Shown here: piece by piece, positions 1 to 8,046 of the stretch
Position numbering within the stretch: the stretch's first letter is position 1
How the letters are laid out: each line of letters opens with the position of its first letter
Assembly: GCA_025964935.1 (NCBI GenBank)
Contig: JAOPXW010000307.1
Coordinates: forward strand, 1-8,448
DNA: 8,448 bases
Origin: Friedmanniella sp.
Lineage (GTDB): Bacteria; Actinomycetota; Actinomycetes; Propionibacteriales; Propionibacteriaceae
Direction of reading: 5' to 3'
Translations under genes and position numbers: made by a program
Notes under the pieces: model-generated
What the model saw: the letters and a program-made list of their open reading frames with translations, nothing else
Told to the model about the DNA's origin: nothing
The model's database searches: none

Positions 1-2380
<2,380 letters not shown>

Positions 2381-2399
2381 CGGCTGCGCAGGGGGTTAG

Positions 2400-3425
2400 A
2401 TGACGCGGGTCGTCCTCGTCACCGGAGTCTCACGGGACCTCGGTGCACGGTTCGCCCGCTCACTAGCCGCCGACGCGGACGTCGACGTGATCGGCGTCGA
2501 CGTCACACCCCCCAGGTTCGACCTGGGTCGGGCCCGGTTCGTCCGGGCCGACATCCGGAACCCCGTCATCGCGAAGGTCATCACCGCTTCGGCGGTGGAC
2601 ACCGTCGTGCACATGGCCATGGTGGCGACCCCTGGGGGGGCCGGCGGTCGGTCGTCGATGAAAGAGATGAACGTCATCGGCACCATGCAGCTGCTGGCGG
2701 CAGTCCAGAAGGCGCCGTCGTTCCGCAAGCTGGTCGTCCAGAGCTCGGTGTCGGTGTACGGCGCCTCGCCACGGGACCCGGCCAAGTTCACCGAGGACAT
2801 GTCGCCCCGGGTGCAGCCGCGGACCGGGTTCGGCAAGGACTCGGTGGAGATCGAGACCTACGTCCGCGGGCTGGCCCGTCGTCGGCCCGACGTGGTCGTC
2901 ACCACCCTGCGGCTGGCCACCCTGATGGGGGCCGGGGTCGAGAGCACCACCACCCGCTACCTGGCCCTGCCGGTGGTGCCGCGGGTGCTCGGCTTCGACG
3001 CCCGGCTGCAGTTCCTGCACCCCAGCGACGCCGTGGCTGCGCTGCTGCTGGTGACCCGCCGGGACGTGCCCGGGACCTTCAACGTCGCCGCCGACGACAT
3101 GGTGGTGCTGTCCCAGGCCGTCCGTCAGATGGGCCGGCCCGAGATCGGCGTCCCCCAGTCGCTGGCGCCCCTGGTTGCGGCCACCTTCCGGCAGGCCCGA
3201 CTGAGCGACTTCTCCGCCGACCAGATCGACGCGCTGACGTACGGTCGGGGTATGGACACGGCACGCTTCAGTGAGGCGACCGGCTTCGTGCCGACCTACA
3301 GCAGCCGGGCGGCCCTGGCGGAGTTCGTCGCCTCCTCCTCTCCCGGGCTGCTCAGCCCCGAGCGGCTGGAGGGGGCCCTGCACTCGGTCGAGAGCCTGCT
3401 GACGGTCCGGACCCCGCGTGGCTGA
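2400..3425 (+). CDS. NAD-dependent epimerase/dehydratase family protein, extended SDR, Rv0501-like
   Basis: The 341-residue product has an N-terminal Rossmann fold: VVLVTGVSRDLG (residues 4-15), an acidic Asp34 at the end of strand 2 suggesting NAD(H), then VRADIRNPVIAKVI (48-61) and SSVSVYGAS (115-123, Ser116 in the catalytic position). The usual TGxxGxxG lacks its middle Gly (Arg12). The YxxxK motif is incomplete: Lys146 is present in RTGFGKDSVE, but the Tyr position is Thr142. From memory, mycobacterial Rv0501 (named galE2) shares both deviations and the VRADIRNP block, so this is a family trait rather than damage. The classical epimerase reaction is therefore doubtful, and sugar-nucleotide binding without it, or altered chemistry, is possible. 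The ATG follows AGGGGG by 4 bases. It sits 19 bases after bS22 and overlaps the acyltransferase start by 8 bases, so the genes are probably co-transcribed and translationally coupled. Confidence 0.9.
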   Translation: MTRVVLVTGVSRDLGARFARSLAADADVDVIGVDVTPPRFDLGRARFVRADIRNPVIAKVITASAVDTVVHMAMVATPGGAGGRSSMKEMNVIGTMQLLAAVQKAPSFRKLVVQSSVSVYGASPRDPAKFTEDMSPRVQPRTGFGKDSVEIETYVRGLARRRPDVVVTTLRLATLMGAGVESTTTRYLALPVVPRVLGFDARLQFLHPSDAVAALLLVTRRDVPGTFNVAADDMVVLSQAVRQMGRPEIGVPQSLAPLVAATFRQARLSDFSADQIDALTYGRGMDTARFSEATGFVPTYSSRAALAEFVASSSPGLLSPERLEGALHSVESLLTVRTPRG

Positions 3426-4692
3426 CGCCGAGATCATCCAGCTCGGCAGCGCGGGCCGAGCCGGCCGCGGGAGCCGCAGCACCCCGTCGGCCGCCGCCCG
3501 CGGTCTGGCCCCGGCCCGCCGGACGGAGCGCGCCCGACCGGTGCCGCCGACGCTAGCCGGAGACGACGCCGACCCCACGCTCGACCCGGCGTCGGCACCC
3601 TTGCCGGACGCCTCGCCGGACACCGACGCCACCGCCGAGCCGGATCCGGACGTCGGGCTGCGGGCAACGGACGGCGCCGACCCGGAGGAGGGCACCGACG
3701 CCGACGAGGTGCCGCTGACCCTCGGTGGTCTGGTCGGGGACCTCACCGGCCTGCTCGGGCAGGCGCTGCGCGGTCTGACCGGCGTGCCCGTGGAGGACCT
3801 GCGGGCGGCGGCGGCCAACCCGTGGGACGCCCTGCTGCGGCTGATGGAGGCGCTCGGTATCGAGCAGCCCGACTCCTGGGAGGAGACGCTCGCCTTCGCC
3901 CGGTCGCGGATCGCCGGCGACTACGCGGTCGACGACTTCGGCTTCGACCCCGAGTTCACCGAGCGGGTCTTCCTGCCCCTGCTGCGGCCCCTGGTCCGCT
4001 CCTGGTTCCGGGTCGAGGTGCGGGGGGCGGAGAATCTGCCCGCCGACGGCTCCGCCCTGCTCGTCTCCAACCACGCCGGCACCATGCCGCTCGACGGGAT
4101 GGTCCTGCACGCGGTGGTGCACGACGAGATCGGCCGGCACGTCCGGATGCTCGGCGCCGACCTGATCTTCTCGACCCCGTTCTCCCACGACCTGGCCCGG
4201 CGGACCGGCACGACCCTCGCCTGCCAGGAGGACGCGGAGCGGCTGCTGGCCTCCGACCAGCTGGTCGCCGTCTTCCCGGAGGGGTTCAAGGGCCTCGGCA
4301 AGGCGTACGCCGACCGCTACAAGCTGCAACGGTTCGGCCGGGGCGGCTTCGTCTCCGCCGCCGTCCGGGCCCAGGTCCCGATCATCCCGGTGTCGATCGT
4401 GGGCTCGGAGGAGATCTACCCGCTGCTGGCCACCGCCCCCACCCTGGCCCGGGCCATGGGTGTGCCCTACTTCCCGGTCACCCCGCTGTTCCCCTGGCTC
4501 GGTGTGCTCGGTCTGGTGCCGCTGCCCAGCAAGTGGATCATCCAGATCGGCGAGGCCATCGCCACCGACGAGCTGCCCGCCGGGGCCGCGGAGGACCCGA
4601 TGGTGGTCTTCAACGTCACCGACCAGGTCCGGGAGACCATCCAGCAGACCCTGTACCGACTGCTCACCGAGCGCCGGTCCGTCTTCTTCTGA
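3418..4692 (+). CDS. Lysophospholipid acyltransferase family protein, PlsC-like, Rv0502-like
   Basis: Predicted to transfer acyl groups to a lysophospholipid or other glycerolipid acceptor at the inner membrane face. The catalytic domain covers about residues 170-424 of 424: SNHAGTMPLDG holds His219 and Asp226, with six residues between them instead of the four of NHxxxxD; then the FPEGFKG glycerol-phosphate-binding block (286-292), GRGGFVSAAV (307-316) and IPVSIVGSEEIYP (323-335). Mycobacterial Rv0502, from memory, has the same spacing and the same QVRETIQQTLYRLL C-terminus, so this is a distinct acyltransferase clade. The first 100 or so residues look disordered, basic at 14-40 and strongly acidic at 49-97. 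The GTG start lies 8 bases inside the epimerase gene; no strong binding site is visible, suggesting coupling. The N-terminal IIQLGSAGR resembles the VIPL-R start of relatives and supports this start. Acyl donor and acceptor cannot be read from sequence. Confidence 0.9.
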   Translation: MADAEIIQLGSAGRAGRGSRSTPSAAARGLAPARRTERARPVPPTLAGDDADPTLDPASAPLPDASPDTDATAEPDPDVGLRATDGADPEEGTDADEVPLTLGGLVGDLTGLLGQALRGLTGVPVEDLRAAAANPWDALLRLMEALGIEQPDSWEETLAFARSRIAGDYAVDDFGFDPEFTERVFLPLLRPLVRSWFRVEVRGAENLPADGSALLVSNHAGTMPLDGMVLHAVVHDEIGRHVRMLGADLIFSTPFSHDLARRTGTTLACQEDAERLLASDQLVAVFPEGFKGLGKAYADRYKLQRFGRGGFVSAAVRAQVPIIPVSIVGSEEIYPLLATAPTLARAMGVPYFPVTPLFPWLGVLGLVPLPSKWIIQIGEAIATDELPAGAAEDPMVVFNVTDQVRETIQQTLYRLLTERRSVFF

Positions 4693-4759
4693 GCGGTCGC
4701 CCGTCGGCGGACCGGCCCAGCCGCCCCGGTCAGGGTCGGTCGGAGCGTCGCCGGTCGTC

Positions 4760-4765
4760 TAGCCT
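4760..4765 (+). promoter_or_regulatory. Candidate -10 element of the small membrane protein gene (leaderless)
   Basis: TAGCCT fits TANNNT and is followed by exactly 6 bases and then the GTG at 4772, so transcription should begin at the start codon. There is no Shine-Dalgarno sequence in between. The -35 region shows no clear TTGAC element. The surrounding 79-base gap (4693-4771) otherwise holds only a weak GC hairpin. Confidence 0.55.
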
Positions 4766-4771
4766 GACGGG

Positions 4772-5065
4772 GTGTTCTGGTCGCTGGCGGGGGTGGTGCT
4801 GGCGCTGGCCGCGTTCACGGTGCTGCTGGCCGGGCGGACGCGGTTCGTCGCCCCGCCCGGACCGCAGGTCGACCGGGACCAGCTGCGCGGATTCGTCTGG
4901 GTGGGCGGGGCCGCCCTGGCCGCCCTGGCGCTCGCCGTCGTGGTGACCGGGATGCTCGCCCCCCGGAGCGGACGGGCCGAGGGGCTGGCGGTGCTCGGAC
5001 TGTTCGGCTACGCGCTCTACCTCACCGTGGCGGTGCTGCTGGTGCGGCACCGGGCCCGGCGCTGA
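4772..5065 (+). CDS. Small membrane protein of unknown function, 97 aa
   Basis: I do not recognise the family. The product has three hydrophobic stretches likely to span the membrane: about residues 2-20 (WSLAGVVLALAAFTVLLAG), 42-63 (VWVGGAALAALALAVVVTGM) and 71-92 (GLAVLGLFGYALYLTVAVLL). The first loop (21-41) is polar and contains FVAPPGPQVDRDQLRGF, and the C-terminus ends in a basic RHRARR tail, which by the positive-inside rule faces the cytoplasm. The GTG start is supported by TAGCCT located 6 bases upstream, indicating a leaderless transcript. It is 79 bases downstream of the acyltransferase on the same strand, and its stop lies 6 bases from the stop of the convergent HAD gene. Codon use and third-position GC resemble the neighbours, so it is probably a genuine gene. 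Confidence 0.72.
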   Translation: MFWSLAGVVLALAAFTVLLAGRTRFVAPPGPQVDRDQLRGFVWVGGAALAALALAVVVTGMLAPRSGRAEGLAVLGLFGYALYLTVAVLLVRHRARR

Positions 5066-5080
5066 GTCGCCTCAGCCCCG
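5057..5080. terminator. Candidate shared hairpin between convergent genes
   Basis: GCTGAG (5061-5066) pairs with CTCAGC (5071-5076) around the tetraloop TCGC. After one mismatch, CGG (5057-5059) pairs with CCG (5078-5080). The inverted repeat contains the TGA of the small membrane protein and the TGA of the opposing HAD gene. It could end transcription from both sides. There is no T-tract on either strand, so intrinsic terminator activity is uncertain. Confidence 0.35.
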
Positions 5081-5968
5081 CAGGTGGCGCCGGACCGCCA
5101 GCCCGGCCGCGACCGCGCCGGCCGTGGCACCGGCCGCCCCCGCGCCGAGCAGACCGAAGCGGGCCGCCTTGCGCCCGGTCCGGTAGTCGCGGATCTGCCA
5201 GTCGTGCTCCTCGGCGTGGCTCTGCAGACGCCCGTCGGGGTTGATGGCGCACGGGTGCCCGACCAGCGACAGCATCGGCAGGTCGTTGACGGAGTCGGAG
5301 TAGGCGAAGCAGCGGGCCAGGTCCAGGCCGTGCTCTCGGGCCAGGGCCCGGACGGCCTCGGCCTTGGCCGGGCCGTGCAGCAGGTCGCCGCGCAGGCGGC
5401 CCGTGTAGACCCCGTCGACGTGCTCGGCCGTGGTGCCCAGCGCCCCGGTCAGCCCGAGCCGGGAGGCGATGATCCCGGCGACCTCGATCGGAGCGGCCGT
5501 CACCAGCCACACCTGCTGACCCACGTCCAGGTGCATCTGGGCGATGGCCCGGGTGCCGGGCCAGATCCGGCTGGCGATCGACTCCTCGTAGACCTCGCGA
5601 CCGATCTCCTCGAGCTCGGCGACCGTGTGCCCCTCGATGAACGACAGGGTCGCGTTCCGGGCGTCCTCGATGTGCCCGGGGTTCTCCCGGCCGACGACCC
5701 GGAAGTAGGCCTGCAGCCAGAGGGCCTTCACGATCACCCGGGTGGGGAAGAAGTCCCGCCGGTAGAGTCCCTTGGCCAGGTGGAAGACCGAGGCGCCCTG
5801 CACCACGGTGTTGTCCAGGTCGAAGAAGGCCGCGGCCTTCGCGTCGGTGCGGATCAGCGCCTCGACCTCCACCGCGGACGCTCCGGTCCCGGGGAGCCGC
5901 TCCACCGGTGGGGTGGGCGGATTCACGGACCCGCCGGGGGTGGGGGTCGGACGGTCCGCGGGGGTCAC
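5072..5968 (-). CDS. HAD-IB family phosphatase (SerB1/Rv0505c-like) with C-terminal membrane helix
   Basis: A phosphomonoesterase of the haloacid dehalogenase superfamily, 298 residues. All four HAD motifs are present: motif I FFDLDNT (nucleophile Asp50, acid/base Asp52), motif II VTAAP (Thr157), motif III Lys202 in HGPAKAEA, and motif IV YSDSVNDLPML (Asp225, Asp229) for magnesium. A helical cap lies between motifs I and II. Residues 271-292 are a Gly/Ala-rich hydrophobic segment followed by RRHLRG, probably a membrane anchor with the catalytic domain in the cytoplasm. Family members are often annotated as phosphoserine phosphatase (SerB-like), but the anchor and the nearby acyltransferase fit a lipid phosphate equally well. 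I chose the GTG at 5968 because TAGGGT lies 7 bases upstream; GTG at 5926 is an alternative, dropping a Pro-rich 14-residue tail. It is convergent with the small membrane protein and divergent from the ligase. Confidence 0.92.
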   Translation of the reverse strand: MTPADRPTPTPGGSVNPPTPPVERLPGTGASAVEVEALIRTDAKAAAFFDLDNTVVQGASVFHLAKGLYRRDFFPTRVIVKALWLQAYFRVVGRENPGHIEDARNATLSFIEGHTVAELEEIGREVYEESIASRIWPGTRAIAQMHLDVGQQVWLVTAAPIEVAGIIASRLGLTGALGTTAEHVDGVYTGRLRGDLLHGPAKAEAVRALAREHGLDLARCFAYSDSVNDLPMLSLVGHPCAINPDGRLQSHAEEHDWQIRDYRTGRKAARFGLLGAGAAGATAGAVAAGLAVRRHLRG

Positions 5969-5975
5969 CTGCCCC

Positions 5976-5981
5976 ACCCTA
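5976..5981 (-). promoter_or_regulatory. Candidate -10 element of the HAD phosphatase gene (leaderless)
   Basis: Read on the minus strand, TAGGGT is followed by 7 bases and the GTG at 5968, with no good Shine-Dalgarno sequence in the gap. The octamer TAGGGTGG is identical to the one before the beta-galactosidase. A clear -35 was not seen. Confidence 0.5.
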
Positions 5982-6020
5982 ACTTCCTCCCGCTCCGGTC
6001 CCCCCGGGCCGACGGACGGC

Positions 6021-6042
6021 GGGCCGGGGGAGGGGGCTCGGG
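6021..6042 (+). other. Potential G-quadruplex in the divergent HAD/ligase intergenic region
   Basis: Four G-runs of 3, 5, 5 and 3 bases are separated by loops of 2, 1 and 3 bases, which meets the usual quadruplex pattern. It lies in the 123-base gap between the two divergent start codons, about 50 bases upstream of the ligase. Chance occurrence is fairly likely at this GC content. Confidence 0.4.
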
Positions 6043-6079
6043 TGCCCGGTCCGGACCGGCGTCGGCGGTGGGGCTGTGG

Positions 6080-6085
6080 AAGACT
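6080..6085 (+). promoter_or_regulatory. Candidate -10 element of the acyl-CoA ligase gene
   Basis: AAGACT departs from TANNNT only at the first base and is followed by exactly 6 bases and the GTG at 6092, the same geometry as at 4760. No Shine-Dalgarno sequence or clear -35 is visible. Confidence 0.3.
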
Positions 6086-6091
6086 CAGACG

Positions 6092-7654
6092 GTGCCCGAT
6101 CTCCCCGTCGTCCCGCTCGTCGCCGCCCGCAGCGCCGCGACGAACGTGGCCGACCTGGTGCACGGTCACGCCGTACGCCGCCCCGACGTCGAGGCCCTGG
6201 TGCAGCCCGGACCGCCCCGGCGGTCGCTGACCTGGGCGGAGCTGGACGAGCGGGTCTCCGCGGTGGCCTCGGGCCTCGCCGCGCGCGGTCTGGTGGCCGG
6301 CCACCGGGTCGGGCTGCTCGGCCCCAACTCGGTGGAGCTCGTGGTCGCCTACCTCGCCGTCCTCCGGGCCGGCTTCGTGGCCGTCCCGCTCAACCCGCAG
6401 GCCGGCGACGCCGAGGTGGAGCAGATGCTCACCGACAGCGGCGTACGGCTGCTGCTCGCGACCGTCCCCCGGCCGACCGCGGTCCGCCAGCACCCGCTCA
6501 CCCCGGAGGGCCTGGACGCCCTCGCCGCGGCCGGTCGGGTGCCGGTCAGCTCGCCGCAGGACCGGGAGTCGCTGGCCGTGCTGCTCTACACGGCCGGCAC
6601 CTCGGGCTCGCCCAAGGCGGCCATGCTGACCCACCGCGCCCTGCTCGCCCACCTCGACCACGTCGCCGCGGTCGGGGCGATGGACGCCGACGCGACCGTT
6701 CTGACGCTGCTGCCGCTCTTCCACGTCTTCGGCCTGAACGCCGTCCTCGGGTCGTGGGCACTGGCCGGGGCCCGGCTGGTCGTCGTCGAGGGCTACGACG
6801 AGGACTTCTTCCCGCTCCTGACCCGCGAGCACGTCACCCACCTGCCGGTCGCCCCGGCCCTACTGAGCGCGATCCTGAACGACGACCGCCGGCCGGCCCG
6901 GCTCGACCCGGTCGTGTCGGTCGTCTCGGGGGCGGCCCCGCTCTCCCCGGCCCTGCGCCGGGAGTTCCGCGAGGCGACCGGGCTGCAGGTCGAGCAGGGC
7001 TACGGGTTGACCGAGGCCGCCCCGGGCATCTCCGCCACGCTGCCCCGACCCGGCGTCGGCCCGGACGGGGACGGCCCGGACGCGGGGGATGCTGCCGGCC
7101 CCGCCGAGGCACCCGCCGCCGAGGGCCCCGGTCACGTCGGCCGCCCGCTGCCCGGGGTGCAGGTGCGGATCGGCGACGGGTCGGAGGAGACCGAGCCCGC
7201 CGAGATCTTCGTCCGGGGGGACAACCTGTTCTCCGGCTACTGGCCCGACGGGGCCGGTGGGCCGGGCCCCGACGGCTGGTTCGGCACCGGGGACATCGGC
7301 TTCCTGGACGGCGGGGACCTGCATCTGGTCGACCGGGCCCGGGAGCTGGTGGTGGTCAACGGGTTCAACGTCTATCCCGCCGAGGTCGAGGAGGCGCTGC
7401 GTGAGCTGCCGGGCGTGCAGGCGGCCGCGGTGGTGGGACGGCCCGATCCCCGGACCGGTGAGCAGGTGGTCGCGTTCGTGGTCGCCGACGGTCTGAGCGT
7501 GGAGGACATCACCGCCCACTGCGCCCTCCGGCTGGCCAAGTTCAAGCGACCGGGGCTGGTCCGGCTGCTGCCGGAGCTGCCCCGCGGGGCGACGGGCAAG
7601 ATCCGCAAGGGCGCGCTGCGGCGCTCCCTCGAGGCCGACGAGGAGTCACGCTGA
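6092..7654 (+). CDS. AMP-dependent acyl-CoA synthetase/ligase (ANL superfamily)
   Basis: Predicted to activate a carboxylic acid with ATP to an acyl-adenylate and transfer it to CoA. The 520 residues carry the ANL core motifs in order: P-loop YTAGTSGSPKAAMLTH (166-181), LPLFHVFG (207-214), YGLTEAAPG (304-312), the adenine/ribose-binding GWFGTGDIG (395-403, Asp401), hinge region DRARELVVVNGFNVYPAEVEEAL (414-436, Arg415) and the C-terminal catalytic Lys503 in RGATGKIRKG. Length is normal for the family. A low-complexity insertion of about 25 Gly/Pro/Asp/Ala residues (320-347) separates YGLTEAA from GHVGRPLPG. The P-loop has PKAAML where PKGAML is usual. The GTG at 6092 was chosen because the fold begins soon after it and an AAGACT hexamer lies 6 bases upstream. 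The chain length of its substrate cannot be read from sequence; medium- or long-chain fatty acids are plausible. Its stop overlaps the next gene (CTGA). Confidence 0.93.
   Translation: MPDLPVVPLVAARSAATNVADLVHGHAVRRPDVEALVQPGPPRRSLTWAELDERVSAVASGLAARGLVAGHRVGLLGPNSVELVVAYLAVLRAGFVAVPLNPQAGDAEVEQMLTDSGVRLLLATVPRPTAVRQHPLTPEGLDALAAAGRVPVSSPQDRESLAVLLYTAGTSGSPKAAMLTHRALLAHLDHVAAVGAMDADATVLTLLPLFHVFGLNAVLGSWALAGARLVVVEGYDEDFFPLLTREHVTHLPVAPALLSAILNDDRRPARLDPVVSVVSGAAPLSPALRREFREATGLQVEQGYGLTEAAPGISATLPRPGVGPDGDGPDAGDAAGPAEAPAAEGPGHVGRPLPGVQVRIGDGSEETEPAEIFVRGDNLFSGYWPDGAGGPGPDGWFGTGDIGFLDGGDLHLVDRARELVVVNGFNVYPAEVEEALRELPGVQAAAVVGRPDPRTGEQVVAFVVADGLSVEDITAHCALRLAKFKRPGLVRLLPELPRGATGKIRKGALRRSLEADEESR
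7640..7645 (+). promoter_or_regulatory. Ribosome binding site that fixes the CTG start
   Basis: GAGGAG (7640-7645) lies at the end of the ligase gene and ends 5 bases before the CTG at 7651. No ATG or GTG exists in that frame nearby, so this site points to CTG as the initiator of the CxxC protein. Confidence 0.6.
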
Positions 7655-7890
7655 GCACCCCGCGGGTCGAGGTTTTGACCCGACCGGGCTGCCACCTGTG
7701 CGAGCAGGCTCTGCTGGTGGTGCGGGCCGTCTGCGCCGAGACCGGCGACACCTTCACCGAGCGCGACGTCGACGCCGACCCCGAGCTGCGGGCCCGCTAC
7801 ACCGACCAGGTCCCGGTCATCTTCGTCGACGGGGTCCAGCACGACTTCTGGCGCGTCGACCCCGTACGGCTGCGGCGCGCGCTGAGCTGA
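7651..7890 (+). CDS. Glutaredoxin/thioredoxin-fold protein with CHLC motif (Rv0508-like)
   Basis: A small cytoplasmic protein with a thioredoxin fold, 79 residues if it starts at CTG 7651. The first strand RVEVLTRPGC leads into CHLC (Cys14, Cys17) at the start of helix 1. VPVIFVDG (54-61) provides the cis-Pro at 55 and strand 3, and HDFWRVD follows. This matches the glutaredoxin-like (DUF836) family, probably a dithiol oxidoreductase whose partner is unknown. Start choice: TTG at 7675 would remove the first strand, and no ATG or GTG is available in frame. CTG at 7651 overlaps the ligase stop as CTGA and has GAGGAG 5 bases upstream, so it is the best candidate. The gene is probably translated by coupling to the ligase. 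Rv0508, from memory, occupies the same position just ahead of the hem/rex region. Confidence 0.88.
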   Translation: MSTPRVEVLTRPGCHLCEQALLVVRAVCAETGDTFTERDVDADPELRARYTDQVPVIFVDGVQHDFWRVDPVRLRRALS

Positions 7891-7930
7891 CCCGGGCGGT
7901 CCTCACGTCCGTGGTGGCCCTCGTCACAGG

Positions 7931-7952
7931 GTTTGTGCGTGCTTTCACAAAC
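7931..7952. promoter_or_regulatory. Rex operator (ROP) upstream of rex
   Basis: GTTTGTG (7931-7937) and CACAAAC (7946-7952) are perfect inverted repeats separated by 8 bases. The inner 18 bases match the Rex consensus TTGTGAAnnnnTTCACAA at all but two defined positions (CG in place of the left AA). Rex binds such sites when NADH is low relative to NAD+. In Streptomyces coelicolor Rex represses its own rex-hem operon through such a site, so autoregulation is likely here. Confidence 0.85.
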
Positions 7953-7961
7953 TCCTACAGT
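7933..7961 (+). promoter_or_regulatory. Promoter of rex, overlapped by the Rex operator
   Basis: TTGTGC (7933-7938) and TACAGT (7956-7961) form a -35/-10 pair with a 17-base spacer. The operator covers the -35 element and most of the spacer, so bound Rex would exclude RNA polymerase. Transcription should start near 7967-7969, giving rex a leader of about 40 bases. Confidence 0.7.
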
Positions 7962-7965
7962 GGGG

Positions 7966-8046
7966 ATGTTTGAACAGATTCCCGCATGGCTTGCTGGTCA
8001 GGAGATGTGTGTCCACCGCCGAGACCCCACGACTGGGGATCCCTGA
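7966..8046 (+). CDS. Possible 26-codon upstream ORF overlapping the rex start
   Basis: ATG at 7966 to TGA at 8044-8046 encodes 26 residues (beginning MFEQIPAWLAGQEMC). It starts 4 bases after the rex -10 element, at about the predicted transcription start, and ends 38 bases inside rex in another frame. No Shine-Dalgarno sequence precedes it, so it could be read only as a leaderless message. No family is recognised; it may be chance. Confidence 0.15.
   Translation: MFEQIPAWLAGQEMCVHRRDPTTGDP
8000..8004 (+). promoter_or_regulatory. Ribosome binding site of rex
   Basis: AGGAG lies 4 bases upstream of the GTG at 8009. This is slightly close, but it is the only strong site near the conserved N-terminus. 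The ATG at 8005 is out of frame and stops at 8044-8046. Confidence 0.6.

Noticed and set aside
2463..3818. A 451-codon minus-strand open frame over the epimerase and acyltransferase genes
   Set aside because: It is low complexity with no recognisable fold and crosses two well-supported plus-strand genes. High GC removes stop codons from opposite frames.
4710..4731. A GACCGG/CCGGTC hairpin after the acyltransferase as a terminator
   Set aside because: It has a 6-bp stem with a 10-base loop and no T-tract. Such repeats are expected by chance in this GC-rich gap.
5084..6091. An in-frame N-terminal extension of about 336 codons upstream of the ligase start
   Set aside because: It lies over the HAD gene on the opposite strand and has no ANL or other domain. 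The ligase fold begins just after GTG 6092, at the expected length.
5969..6841. A long N-terminal extension of the HAD protein
   Set aside because: The upstream frame is the shadow of the ligase gene. HAD motif I lies at residue 50 when starting from 5968, and a -10-like hexamer sits just upstream.
7925..7937. A second Rex-like inverted repeat, CACA-N5-TGTG, next to the operator
   Set aside because: The arms are short and in the opposite order to the Rex consensus. The overlap with the true operator explains the right arm.
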